From positions 24,105,131-24,169,130 of the forward strand of contig NC_092795.1 of NCBI RefSeq assembly GCF_918797505.1: DNA of 64,000 nt, written 5' to 3'. Numbering within the stretch: position 1 is the first letter of the stretch; each line of letters starts with the position of its first letter. Below the pieces are notes generated by a model. It searched no databases. It was not told the DNA's origin and saw nothing but the letters and a program-made list of their open reading frames with translations. Made by a program: the position numbers and the translations under genes. Below are positions 44,151 through 55,349 of the stretch, in pieces. The stretch is from Bemisia tabaci (Eukaryota > Arthropoda > Insecta > Hemiptera > Aleyrodidae).

Positions 44151-45031
44151 CAGGGCCGGCTTCACGTACTTGCCGCCCATGCGCCGCCTGTATTTTTCCG
44201 CCCTCTTCTCATTCGTTTTGAAACATCAATAAAAACCATCAAATGACCTTGCCAGCGAGGGAGGGGTGTGTAAGACGCGTTTACTCTTGTTGAACACATT
44301 TTTTGAGAAAGCCCTGTCAACACTACTAGCAAAAGTTCACGGAACTTTACGCAAAAGTTAAGTTTCGTAAACCTATCTCTGTGTGGACAAGACCTTCCAA
44401 TTACATGAAATGAACGAAATGAATGAAAAATTATGATAGAACAAACATAAATGTGGTCTAATAGTTGTTACCTCTGCCGCCCCGCCGCGCTGATCGCACC
44501 GTGTTTAGCGCAATGCTTGAAGTATTCCGGCAGTCTGGTACGCGCTATGTGTTTCACGTCGACCGCTGCTGAACGCACTGTGTTTGACGCAATGCGTGAA
44601 GTATTCACGCAGTCTTGTAGGCGCTATGCGTTTCACGCTGACCGCAATGACCGCACTGTGTTTGATGCAATGCGTGAAGTATTCGTGCAGTCTTGTAGGC
44701 GCTAATATGTCTTACATGCCGATCGCCGCGCCGATCTCCAGTCCATTTCTCTCTAAGTCCCGCCGTTTCAGGCCAAATTGCGTGTTCGATTTCTCTCTTA
44801 ACTCGACTAATTGAAGGTGCTGACTCTTGTATCACTGAAAGACGGCAAAATTAGAATTTACCATACTCTCGGGAAATGAAAGATTTCGTCGCATTTTCTC
44901 GTTTATAATTTTTTTTCTAAATCCGATCTTTTTTTATACCTACATTTAAAAAAATTGCTCAATTTGCCGCCCCCTATAGATTTGCCACCATGGGCCGCGG
45001 CCCATGTGGCCATCCCCTTAATCCGGCCCTG
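44151..45031. mobile_element. CAGGGCCGG hAT-like MITE, full copy
   Basis: An 881-bp element with ends CAGGGCCGG and CCGGCCCTG and an exact 8-bp target duplication ATTGATTC (44143-44150 and 45032-45039). That combination is typical of hAT elements. It contains three tandem units of about 78 bp (GCAATGCGTGAAGTATTC at 44511, 44590 and 44668) and a GGGCCGCGGCCC palindrome near the right end. No transposase is encoded. Confidence 0.92.
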
Positions 45032-48000
45032 ATTGATTCCCACTGCAAAATGAAGACCAACCAAGAAAAGAAGAATCTCAACTGGAAGGTTTCAACATTT
45101 TGGCGCCAACTTCGTAGTGTTCTTCGTCTTTGGCCCCGTTAAGGCTAAGGGGGATGCCGCAGTGAACGATACCGATCCGTCTTTATGTCTTTGTACAAAG
45201 CCCACAAGACCTGTCGGAGAAACATTGAAAATGACAAAAAGCTTTCGTTGAAAAATTCAGTCTCACGTTAACATCTCAATAGGAACGAGTGGGCGATTGT
45301 GGTCACGAAACATTGACAGCTTTTCACCTCAGCGTTTGTGCGTGTTTCGTGGAAATGATTTTCTCTGCCCATCAATTTTACAGAAGAGAATTTCAGCGTT
45401 TTAAGAAAACGTCCTTATCTCTTTCTAAAAATAAGGCAAGGGAGTAGCAACAATCGTCACACTGAATAAGTGAATTTACGCATTAAAAGTTCTTGTTAGC
45501 TTTATTTTTAAGTTGGCCGATTCCTAGTATCTATTCGACGGAATCTTATTTCAATTAAACCTACGCAGATGGGTAGTACTTTCCTCTTCTTCATTATAAA
45601 ATGTATATGGTCCGTTTTTCTCTCCCGTTTCATAGAACCTCAGTATTATTATTTTACAATTGGAGCGATTATAATGGTTGAAGAAACCAAGTCACATCGA
45701 AATCCAACCGAAAAACGAGTGTTTTTCCCCTCTAATAAATTCAGTGCTCGAGATTAAGCTTAACGCCTGTTTTCACATTCCAACTATATTTCCTAACTTT
45801 AAATTTTTGGTAAGAGAAAGAGCGTGGCTAGTCGAGCTCAATATAACTCCTAACTCACCCCCTTCCCTTCAAAAAATAAAAAAAGAGCTCGATTTTTTTC
45901 CGTTTCATTCAGTCCATTGGTACCAACATTTTGTAACCGTCGACCATGTAAAAATTAAGACACGAACTTGAAGTAAAGTTTCAAGGCAGGTCACATAATG
46001 CTATCATGCAGGTATTTCTATGAAAGCTCGTTAATAAAAATTAGATGATGCAAAAATTGTTGCTAGATCAATGAATAGAAATTTCTCCTCGTCGAAAGCC
46101 AAACATCACAAAATATATGTACTAAGATTCCTCGAAATCGTACCGCGAACGCGGGTAATTTAAATGCCCACTTAAAGAGGCAAAACTAATTTACCTACAT
46201 TTGATATGAAAAGGCATTTCGAGTTTTGCATTATTGATTGGCTTCACTCTGTGCTATTGAACCATTTCAACCATGACAAGGCGTTAGGAACTTTTCAATT
46301 CACGTCTCGCAGCTAAAACAAATTAATTCACCTCAGCATGAAAAAAAGAGCGATTTTACAAGGAGTGGAAAGCAGCATGGGCACTCCTTTCCAAGTCTTG
46401 AATCCGTCAGTTAATTCGTCGATCTTGCACTCAACCTTTCACAAGTAGAACCACAAGAAAAATAAAAGGCGCTCGTTTTTCAGGAGTTCCGCCTTTCTAT
46501 GTCTCTGAAATGATGTCATGTTTCCGGGTCAAGGATGCGATGCTAGCCACGCAGGGTGCATTCCCTCTTCCGACAATGGTCGCTAGCCTGAATGCCAGAT
46601 CTTTTAAGTCTCTCATTTCGTTGTTTCCCGAACGAAGGAACGTGACTTAATTCCAAGGTTTTTTACAAGAGTATAACTGTGGAATTTCTGTTCAAAAATG
46701 ATGATTTTTGCATGAGATCAAGAGGAAAAATCAGTGAAATTTCCAATTGAATCAGTTAGAACGAAAACACACCAACTCGGTAACTGGAAAATGCTCACTT
46801 CCCATTAAAGACAGTTAATTTACATCAAGGTCATTGAAGTTAGCGCATCTGTTCCAACTTGGACCTTTAAAGTGTTCATAAGTGCTTGTCTTTCGGCAGC
46901 AAAAATCGTTTTCTTAAACTAACTACTCCACTTATTCTGCGCAGTTTTGTGTGTGTCTTGATTATTTTCATTTTTCCGAGTTGGTGTGTTTTTGTTCTCA
47001 CTGATTCAATTAGAAATGCCCAAGATTCTCCCGGTAAAAATGGAATTGTAGAGGGGAAATTTTTCAACATTGAAATATAGTTACGGTCTTTCGTGAGAGA
47101 AGCGACGATTTTTGTGTAAGAGCATTCTGTATGACATTTATGGACAAAATTGAAGTATTGATTATCTGACGTGTATTGGTTTTGAATTATATACGAGGAT
47201 TAAATTATGAATGGAACAACTCACAAAAACAACGTCACAACTCGAATTTTGGTGTGAGTTGAGACAAACTTTGACCGAAGTTTTCATTATAGGTAAAAAC
47301 TCTTATTGTTCAATGAAAACATGATCGCAGGTCAGAAAAAGGTTCCAAACTTACGACGCGTCTTTAACAATTTCATTTTTTGAAAGCCCCGCGCGCGGTA
47401 AAAAGATATTGAATGAGTCACAGTGGGTCAAGTTTCGTAAACTTGAAGTCGAATTAACTCTTAGGGTCAAGTCGCAAATGGGTTGCATTGCCCCCTTCCA
47501 CGGATTTCATCACATATTCCTGAAGGCTGAGTCGTTTATCCTTTTAAGCGCTCGGCTGAAAGTAGGCACATTTTCCTTTCATCCCGCCATGATATACAAG
47601 GTAGAATACTTGTGCTGCAGAAACTCAATGGTGAGCCAGTTCAATAGCAAAATGAAGGAAAGTTCACTGACATTTGAAGAGAGGATATGCCTACTAAATA
47701 AGTTTTAGTGCTTAGTAGTGTAAGCTGTGGAGTATTTAAGAACTTCTCTGAAACTTACTGCACTAAAAATAGTCCATCGCATCCGAGCTTTTCTTAAAAA
47801 TTCTCATTTTTTGCTGGGTTCGTAAAAACTTGCCTGCTTTCTCAACCTCGGTTAGGTACGATTATGGCAAAGAATATGCTATTAATTTTGAAAAATTCTA
47901 TCAGTAGCTTATGATAATCCTCTCCTCTTTAAATCCTACTACTTACAACAAAATTTACATGTTTGACTCTAAAACCCTGCTGACCCCTGAGTGCTTCGTC

Positions 48001-49668
48001 TCTAATACCTACGTATTACAGATTACCGCTTGTTTTTCACAGTAGGGTGTTGGGGATTTTTCATCCAAGCCAATTGTACTCACCCTATGTACCATTTTTT
48101 CACTAATTGGCAACGCTGTGGGGGTAGTGTCCATTAGTTGTATTACACTGGCGGCAATCGACATTTCCATGCCGATAGCCGACATTATCAGGGCTCATCA
48201 TCATTACCGCGACGAATGCGAAGCGCTGTTGCCACAGAGAACTGTAAATTATATAGATGCGAGCAAGTTTTCCCAGATAAAGATATGATTTCGCTTGCAA
48301 TCTGGCGGCGCAACGTCGAGTGCAGTGGAAATTCGTACTTTTTATGCCACCGTCTCCCATAAAATAGATAGATGGCGTAGCTCCAACTTTTTCATTAGAT
48401 TTGCGCTGACGTGAAGGCAGGATGAGCTTGTCTCGTTCACTTTCACCGCTCCGGACAGCCCTGAATAGAGTGGCCCTGAGTCCTGAGTCCTCTTTGAATA
48501 GAAGGAAATCGTTATCAAAGATATTACGAGTTTTGAACAATGTGGGAAACTGATTACTTCACAGGTACTAGGTACACAGATGGGATAATGAAGGGGGGGC
48601 GAGAAAAGGTGAGACTCCGTACAAATTTCTCATGTGAAACAGGAATCGGTTAAAACGTACATTACGAAATATATCTCGTACTGTTTAAGTTGTTTAAAGA
48701 ATTTTTTCGGGTCCGAATGAATGTTTTCGTGAATAAACCATATTTTTAAAATTTTGCGAAGATATTTTTAATGAAAATACTGGTGAGAGGATATTTTCAA
48801 AATTATTTTTGAACATTATCATGGCAATATTGTAAAAAATTTTCTCATAAACTTGTCCAAAATATTTTTATCAAATTTATAATGTAAATATTTAAAAAAG
48901 ATATTAATTAAACTAATTTATTAAAGTGATTTCAGGACATTTTGTCAACGATTTTTTGTCCGCGCCCCTTTTTTGTCCTGTAGTTTACGCCCATACGTAA
49001 AATAAGCAACGGTGGCTTAGTCCAAACATCATATTTTAGTCCGTATGTAAAATTATATTGACAGTATGGAAATGAGAAATTGAGAGAGAAGGAGGCGTTG
49101 TTATGGTTGCTCATTTTCTAAATGAAATGTTATTACTTTCTCCTTTTGAATTATCTTTTTAAACTGTCATTGGTGAAGATTTGGTTTTATTTCTATCCTT
49201 AAAATATTCGATGTTCGGTTTATCTTATATATGTATAGGTACTTTTTTATTTTTTTAATTTTTTCTTTACGAAATTATTACTTCATTTTGAAAACATTTA
49301 TATTTTTAAAACGTGACAAATATTTGTAAAACCTTTTCCAAGCGACATATTAATCTCAATAAGCCGCAGTTGTGCCGACAGAAACTGCAAAAATGAATAA
49401 AAGAGGGAAAAAAACCAAGAAGCACGCAATCTTTAGTTTTAAACCATTTGTACATCGATCTTTTAGAGTCAAATACGTCAAATTTTGAGCGTTTTGTTGC
49501 GCGTACACCTCACTGCAGCACAATAGAAGCACAAAATGTAAAAGAAAAAATTTAAGTGCTTTGGAAATCATTAAATTTGCCACGCAATATTTAAAAACCA
49601 TTACCTTTTAACCACCAATATTTAAAAAACGCACATTATATTATTATTCTCCTTTGATAAATTGATAC
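45032..49668. other. Long intergenic stretch, nothing recognised
   Basis: 4.6 kb without a repeat copy I can match inside this window. Open frames at 47409-47708 (+) and 48103-48540 (-) have no recognisable domain and no supporting splice signals, so they are not called. Confidence 0.4.
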
Positions 49669-50060
49669 ATATTTTTCCCCCATCAATTTAAATGAGAATA
49701 ATCAATGCAAAGTGTGCAAACATTTCAAAATCCTGAGTTAAAAAACGCTGACTGTGTGAGTATAAATATTAAAGCCTAAGAGAGCGGAGCGGCATGCTGC
49801 CAGCGCGAGAGGCTCACGGGCGCCTACAAACCTAAGTTGATACTTCACGCATTGCACAATGCTTGAAGTATCTACTTAGGTTTGTAGGTGCCAATGCGTG
49901 TTTCGCGCTGGCCGCCCGCCCGCCGCGCGGCGGCGCCTGAAGCAACTATTTCACAACTGAGGTGTTGCACAGTTTTACACGAAATTGAACGTATTAAGAA
50001 TGACAAGCATCCTTTAAAAGTACATATCTTTCCGCGCAAGATAAATCAAGATACTTATCG
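49669..50060. mobile_element. CCCTGG-family MITE, partial inverted copy
   Basis: Relative to the three full copies it is reversed and about 40% as long. It has the GTGTGCAAACATTTCAAAAT block, the GC-rich centre with a degraded palindrome (about 49823-49885) and the GACAAGCATCCTTTAAAAGT block. Both CCCTGG termini are lost. Confidence 0.8.
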
Positions 50061-51157
50061 CACACTGGAAAAATCTAAGAGCCTTTAGCTGAGGCAAATA
50101 TAGAGGTTTATCCAGTTCAGGTGTAACAAGGTGGGAAAACCTTGAAAGATAATTAAGTCCTATTACACCAAAGAGGTGTAGAGAGTCTTAGTGAATTTTG
50201 TCTCATGGAATCGACGCTCCCCCAATTTTACCAAAACTCTCAACTATATATTATTCTTCGTTGGACCAAACAGCCAAAACAGAAAAAAAACAAGCAAACT
50301 CTCATTCTTCCAAGATATTTTACATTTTCATCCAAAAACGTCGTGAGCAATTGTCGTTTGTATTTACACATGTGGGCCAATTAACTGTGGGTCTCAACTT
50401 ACACGTGGACCAAAACTCCCGTGCCGAAAAAAAACGCGTGGACGTAAATTACTGGAAAAAACAGGTGCGCGGACAAAAAATCGTTGACGAAATGTCCTAT
50501 AACCGATTAAAATATATTAGCAATAAATGATCCGTTTTAACAAGACTTTAAGAAAATACATTGTTAAACATACTATCAAATTTAGTCTAACTGCAAGCTG
50601 GCTCATATCATTTTTAATGGACGTTTCAATGATTTGAAAAATATTTTCGTTTTAACTAGGTAGACTCTGACACGCGTGTGATCGTACTTTTCAGCGCTCA
50701 ATTGATAGCGAGCACTTTCTACTTTTGAGCCACCACTATATTACTAGAACACCGGTTGAAACTCTGCGGGGGTAGTTTTCTTATGCTAAGAAACTTAACA
50801 TCTGTGCGTGTTACAGCCACCAATGGACAGAGCGGAAAGTGCCGAACGTGGTGTCTTTGCCTCATTCACGGAATCGAGGCAACGATGAGTTATAGACGTG
50901 GCAAGCTAGTTATTAAATATATTAGGTTAGTTTCCTTCCACTCTCATGTGTGTGCGTGTGTGTTTGCTTGCTTAGTGTTCCGTCCCGTCTTTGTGTTCAG
51001 TAAAAAACACACTTAACACACATCTCTAGACGGCACTGTCTGACCAATGACGTCTCTGCAAGAATAGATGAAATGAATTTAAACCGACTAGGTTGAAAAG
51101 TCTACACATAATACCCAGTTCCAGACCTGAAAACGTGTACAATCCTATCTCTGCTTA
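50061..51157. other. Intergenic, nothing recognised
   Basis: A CACTGGAAAAATCTA at 50064 resembles a CACTGG-family end but no partner end is found. Nothing else is recognised. Confidence 0.45.
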
Positions 51158-51385
51158 CACTGGGAAAAAAAAAAAAAAAAAAAAAAACACATTGGATCTA
51201 GAGTCCTTGACAAGAAAAAATACTCTTGATTCAATCAGATTTTTGCTTACATCAAAAGGAAATCCGCTCAAATTAAGAGGCTTGGCTCTTGATTAAAGCA
51301 AAAATCCGATTGAATCAAGAGTATTCTTTCTTGTCGACGTTCTTAAGAGTCTGGACTCTAGATCCAATGTATTTTTTTTCCAGTG
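51158..51385. mobile_element. CACTGG-family foldback MITE, copy 5
   Basis: The ends are CACTGGGAAAA and TTTTCCAGTG, with TA on both sides. An expanded A-run (51165-51187) follows the left end. The left arm has lost about 15 bp between the CTAGAGTCC and GACAAG blocks. Confidence 0.85.
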
Positions 51386-52140
51386 TACAAAATTTGACTA
51401 ACTACGCGTTATGTGAACTCTTATAGGCTTTAATTAAAATCGATCAAATTAATATTTTGAAAATAATATGTAGATTAAGTACTCTTTAATTTTGTGAGGC
51501 GCTGGCATTACAACGTGAACCTTAGGAGTTCTTAACGTCTTTAGGGTTCAATTTTGAAAGAATTGATAGAAACATTATGCCCGTCGCCTTTGACAAGATA
51601 GTAGAACGCTGGATAATGAATTCCTCTAAATTCCTTGCAGAGACTTCATTATTTGCCAAAGCTTGCATTAATTGTCTTGTGCGCACCGCAGTGTCCAAAA
51701 ACTGATGCAACAAGATTTTAGACTTTCACTGTTCAATAGCGATTTTTTTCTTGAGCAGGGACCATCAACGCAAAATATCTCATAATAACATGGACTCTGT
51801 GTAAAAAACGGGTACTGCGAAGTGGAGGGGCTGAAACCTCAAAAACTTTATCTTCTCCTTCTCCTTCTTTTATCTCTCCTTTACTTTATTTTTATCTTCT
51901 CTTATATTTCTTGCTCGTCATTGTTATGCTGAAAAACTTAATTTTATCAGTTACTGAAAAAAAGGAAGGGGGCACTCTCGCTCCTTCCAGCTTTTATGAC
52001 GCGCCCCGGTGTTGTAGAAAAACGATACCGCGCAGCTGTAGATAATCATTCTTCGAACGAAGAACAATTTTGTCAATCAGTTTTCTCCTTAATGAATATA
52101 TTTTACACTGACGCAGGAGTAAATTTTCAACGACTACCTC
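51386..52140. other. Intergenic, nothing recognised
   Basis: A CT-rich stretch at 51845-51905 is the only notable composition. Confidence 0.45.
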
Positions 52141-52306
52141 TAGTGGCGAAATATGAATAATCGATATTCGATATTTCCCGGTTTCAAACTTGGGTAAAGA
52201 ATCGATTATTAAGGTGTTCGTTGCGAACACCCTGATTATATCGATCCTTTTCCATAGGTTTAAATGTCAGATCAGTCGATACATCGCAAAGCACGCTACT
52301 CCACTG
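52141..52306. mobile_element. Small AGTGG-ended MITE, copy 2
   Basis: It has AGTGGCG and CTCCACT ends, the hairpin GGTGTTCG-TTG-CGAACACC and the core ATCGATCCTTTTCCATAGG. It is reversed relative to the copy in stoned-B intron 7. Confidence 0.8.
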
Positions 52307-52777
52307 ATACCTACCCTTTAATCTGACCACCAGGCGCATAAAACATAATCGCCGTGCCAGAAAACAATGTGAATTTCGGACAGGTTCTCATTTATGGCGT
52401 GCTTTGTTGGTTTCGTTGTGAATCGATGTTGTTATGGTCTAGCTCTGCATGCAAACTCATGTTCTATCGCCGATTGTGGTTTCCGCGAGTAGCTTCTCTA
52501 TAAAACTTCGTGATTTTTGTCGGACATGTAGCCATGACTTCTCTTTCTATTCTTCTCTGTTGCAATACGAGGAATTTATTTGTTGTTTCTTTTCAATATG
52601 ACTATCTTTTTTCTCGATCGATCAGCGAATAGACATTTTATGAGGAGATTATAAATGAAGAGAGTTAAATCGAACTCTCTTTAACCCCAGATTGTAGCTA
52701 TAGGCCTGGATACATGCTTTCCGTCAGTTTTCGATCAAAATGATGACTCCGATGCAGCCTTGTTTAGTAGTCCTTTT
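52307..52777. other. Intergenic or intronic, nothing recognised
   Basis: About 470 bp between two MITEs. No coding segment, repeat copy or RNA gene is recognised. Confidence 0.45.
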
Positions 52778-53008
52778 TGCCGTGCTTAGGGGGAACGCCA
52801 TATGAACATTCGAGAGTTGCCAAATTTCCTTCGATCTATGAGGAAAGTCATAAATGTTTTTCTATGAAGTTTTCTGGAACATTAGGTGAAATTGCAAGCA
52901 AAATTATCTGAAAAATTGGAAGGGAAGTTTAACAGGAAATTCGTGTTTTATCAAAGGAAATTTGGCAATGCCTGGAGGTTCATACGGCGTTTTTCCTTGG
53001 CACGGCAG
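52778..53008. mobile_element. GCCGTGC-family MITE, full copy
   Basis: The ends are TGCCGTGCTTAGGGGGAACG and CCTTGGCACGGCA. Length is about 231 bp, slightly shorter than other copies, and the arms are well preserved. Confidence 0.85.
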
Positions 53009-53149
53009 CATTACTTTATAATCAGGGGTGAGTAGCATTTAATTGAAGCAAATTTTTGCCAACTCGTGCTGGACAAATCAGCACTTTCCCCTCCATTTAA
53101 ACCCATGTAAAATACGTACCCATTCATCCTGGCAACCTTGTTACAGCAC

Positions 53150-53402
53150 CGCGGCGCAAAGTGGATCGAGTCCATGGGAGAAGTCGGACAAAATTTGGAA
53201 ACTTTAAAAGCTTATAACTCCGTTCATACACAACTTTGAGGTCCCAAAAGTGGTTCCATTGGTTTTCTTGTGAAATTTTCTTCCAGATCCACCCCTTATA
53301 CTTTAAAATGTGACGAAATAAACACCGAAATTCTCAGTTTAAGTCAAAAATTTCATGTCCGACTTCTCTAATTGACTCGATTCACTGTGCGGCGCAGCGC
53401 AC
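53150..53402. mobile_element. Foldback MITE just upstream of the exon at 53475
   Basis: The left arm runs from GCACCGCGGCGCAAAGTGGA to GAGAAGTCGGACA; the right arm is its near complement, ending TGCGGCGCAGCGCAC. It is about 250 bp and non-coding. It ends 72 bp before the splice acceptor. Confidence 0.75.
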
Positions 53403-53474
53403 TGAAGCCAACGGCCGAAGTTACGGTGAAGGGTATTAAAATAGCTCATGGAAGGGACGATTTCTCTGTTTCAG

Positions 53475-53804
53475 GTGTCTCCTGGAAAATGGAGCAGGAC
53501 AAGCCGGGAAATGCGAAGAAAGAAAAGTTAGAAGTGTTGGCGCCGTTTGCGTCCCTGGAGGACTTGAGCCCGGAGAGCCCCTTGGCCGAGCACTTCGCCC
53601 CTTCGCTGCCGCAGATCCCGGAGGAGCAGAAGAAGATGAGCTCCACGGCCTCCGTTGCCGCCTCCACGGCGACCCCCGCCCCTCCCCCCGGCTCCAACAA
53701 TAACAACAGCTTAGGCATCAGCTCCACGCCGAGGATCGATATATCGAGGGCCAGCAGCTCCTCGCACCAGGACGACAGCAGCCCGGAGAGGGAGCTCTTT
53801 GGAG
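53475..53804 (+). CDS. Internal coding exon of an unidentified gene
   Basis: The acceptor is TTTCTCTGTTTCAG and the donor GGAG/GTTAGT. The exon is 330 bp, enters and leaves in phase 1, and is open over its whole length in that frame. The product has a charged start (WKMEQDKPGNAKKEKLEVL), an acidic segment (PFASLEDLSPESPLAEHF), then a Ser/Thr/Ala/Pro and Asn-rich stretch. It ends with PRIDISRASSSSHQDDSSPE. It looks like a disordered, phosphorylatable linker. GC-rich third positions and the splice sites support it as real. I do not recognise the family. The open frame continues upstream to an ATG at 53372, but that part lies in a transposon and the intron. Confidence 0.75.
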
Positions 53805-53812
53805 GTTAGTTC

Positions 53813-53816
<4 letters not shown>

Positions 53817-53865
<49 letters not shown>

Positions 53866-54028
53866 TTTGCAGTTTCTTCGGCTTCTATTCCTGTTTATTT
53901 AGTGACTTAGGAATCTACAGCCATCTATAGACATGAGTTCTAACGTAGATTATTTTATTGTCAGTAGCCATTAGGCACATCCACGCTCCGGCTTTCAAAT
54001 TTTCAGGGATTAAGGTCGAGTAGAATCT
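53817..54028 (-). mobile_element. tRNA-derived SINE, head-truncated
   Basis: It matches the body of the SINE at 42412-42688 (GGAATCTACAGCCA and the block around CACGCTCCGGCTT) with a long T-run on the plus strand as its tail, but lacks the tRNA-like head. The 13-bp target duplication GTTAGTTCAACTT is at 53805-53817 and 54029-54041. The first copy begins exactly at the exon-intron border. Confidence 0.88.
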
Positions 54029-54076
54029 GTTAGTTCAACTTCCGCTTTCAGCCTTTTTCCAGACAACATGGGGTCC

Positions 54077-54228
54077 GTGGCAAGGCGTGAATGATCGATT
54101 ATCGATATTTTTCCATTTTAAGCTGTGGTTGAGAATCGATTATTAAGGTTATCCCCGGTTTATCGATCATTTTCCATAGGATTACATGGCAGATTAATCG
54201 ATAAATCGCAGAGCACATCACGCCACTG
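54077..54228. mobile_element. Small AGTGG-ended MITE, copy 3
   Basis: It contains GAATCGATTATTAAGG and ATCGATCATTTTCCATAGG and ends CGCCACT. The hairpin is degraded (GGTTATCCCCGG). Confidence 0.7.
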
Positions 54229-54511
54229 CATAGGGTTCTATCAATTAGAGAGCACTTTCCCTTGGATCCTAATTCGATTGGATCCGGGAGATGAGTCAAT
54301 CCGAACTTAAGAGGAAAGTAGAGCTGCCACTTACGATACGAACCGCGTGGTAAGCCTGCTTTTAGTGGCGGGAAAAGCTGAGAAGAGGTCGTGTTCGATT
54401 AACGTCTTCGTCTTGTTTCCGGTGATCGGCCGAGATTACAATTTTTAGCTCTTTTATGGAAAGTAAAGCGCGCAACCGAAGTGTTCGATTATAATAAAAA
54501 CGTTCCAGTTG

Positions 54512-54687
54512 CACACTGTTGCGAAGCGTAAATGATCGAGAGTCAATATTTTCCCATTTGAAGCTAAGGTAAGTTAAGAACCGATTATTAAGGTTATCGT
54601 TGCGAACACCCTGTGTATCGATCCTTCTCCGTGGGTTTAAATGGCAGATCAACCGAAAAATCGCAACGCACTCGCTACGCCTCTGTT
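54512..54687. mobile_element. Small AGTGG-ended MITE, copy 4
   Basis: It contains GAACCGATTATTAAGG, a one-sided hairpin GGTTATCGTTGCGAACACC and ATCGATCCTTCTCCGTGGG. Its ends are degraded. Confidence 0.65.
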
Positions 54688-54841
54688 GTGTGAAGCTTGA
54701 ATCGAAGAAAAGTGGTTTGCTGTTCTATTTCTTCGTAAGACTCAAAGTTAAGGACAAAGTTTAACGACCAATTCTACGTCCAAATTATCTTTTCTCGCTC
54801 GGGACTGAATTTTTGACAGGAAAAAAATTAGCGAATAGTTC

Positions 54842-55349
54842 AATGGAGATGTTGCATGTGTGAGAAACTTGCAATTTTACTATTGATTCTTATGTAAAAG
54901 TTCGCGAGGAACACGATTGTGCCACTGGTTTTCTCTGAAATCAACTCCCAAGCTTAAAAAAAGCTCTCAAATTCAGGCCAAAATGGAGGGGATATCCCAC
55001 CCTACCCTGAGAGTCCACCTCTACATCAAAACAAACTCTCCATGCAAGGATAGGGAGCAAATACATTGACAGTGCTGCCACTTCATTTGGGGACTCTAAA
55101 ACTGAAAACACGGCAACCCTGCTAATGTATTTGCTCCCTATCTTTACATGGAGAGTTTGTCTTGATGTAGAGGTGGACTCTCAGGATAGCGTGGGATATC
55201 CCCTCCATTTCGGCCTCAACTTGAGAGCTTCTTTTGAGCTTGGGAGTAGATTTCAGAGAAAACCAGTGGCACCATCGTGTTTCTTGCAAACTTTTACATA
55301 AGAATCAACAGTCAAATTGCAAATTTCTTACACATGCAACATCTCCATT
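54842..55349. repeat. Foldback with ~225-bp arms
   Basis: The arms start AATGGAGATGTTGCATGTGT and are complementary nearly to the centre, where they contain GATAGGGAGCAAATACATT and its complement. The spacer is about 55 bp. It is non-coding; the open frame 55277-55720 starts in its right arm and is not called. It is probably a foldback transposon. Confidence 0.8.

Larger units (their letters stand above)
54042..54841. other. Intron or intergenic with two AGTGG-ended MITEs
   Basis: Two copies of the small MITE lie about 430 bp apart (54077-54228 and 54512-54687). No coding sequence is recognised. Confidence 0.5.

Noticed and set aside
48103..48540. Minus-strand frame of 145 codons
   Set aside because: Composition and codon use look random and no domain is seen.
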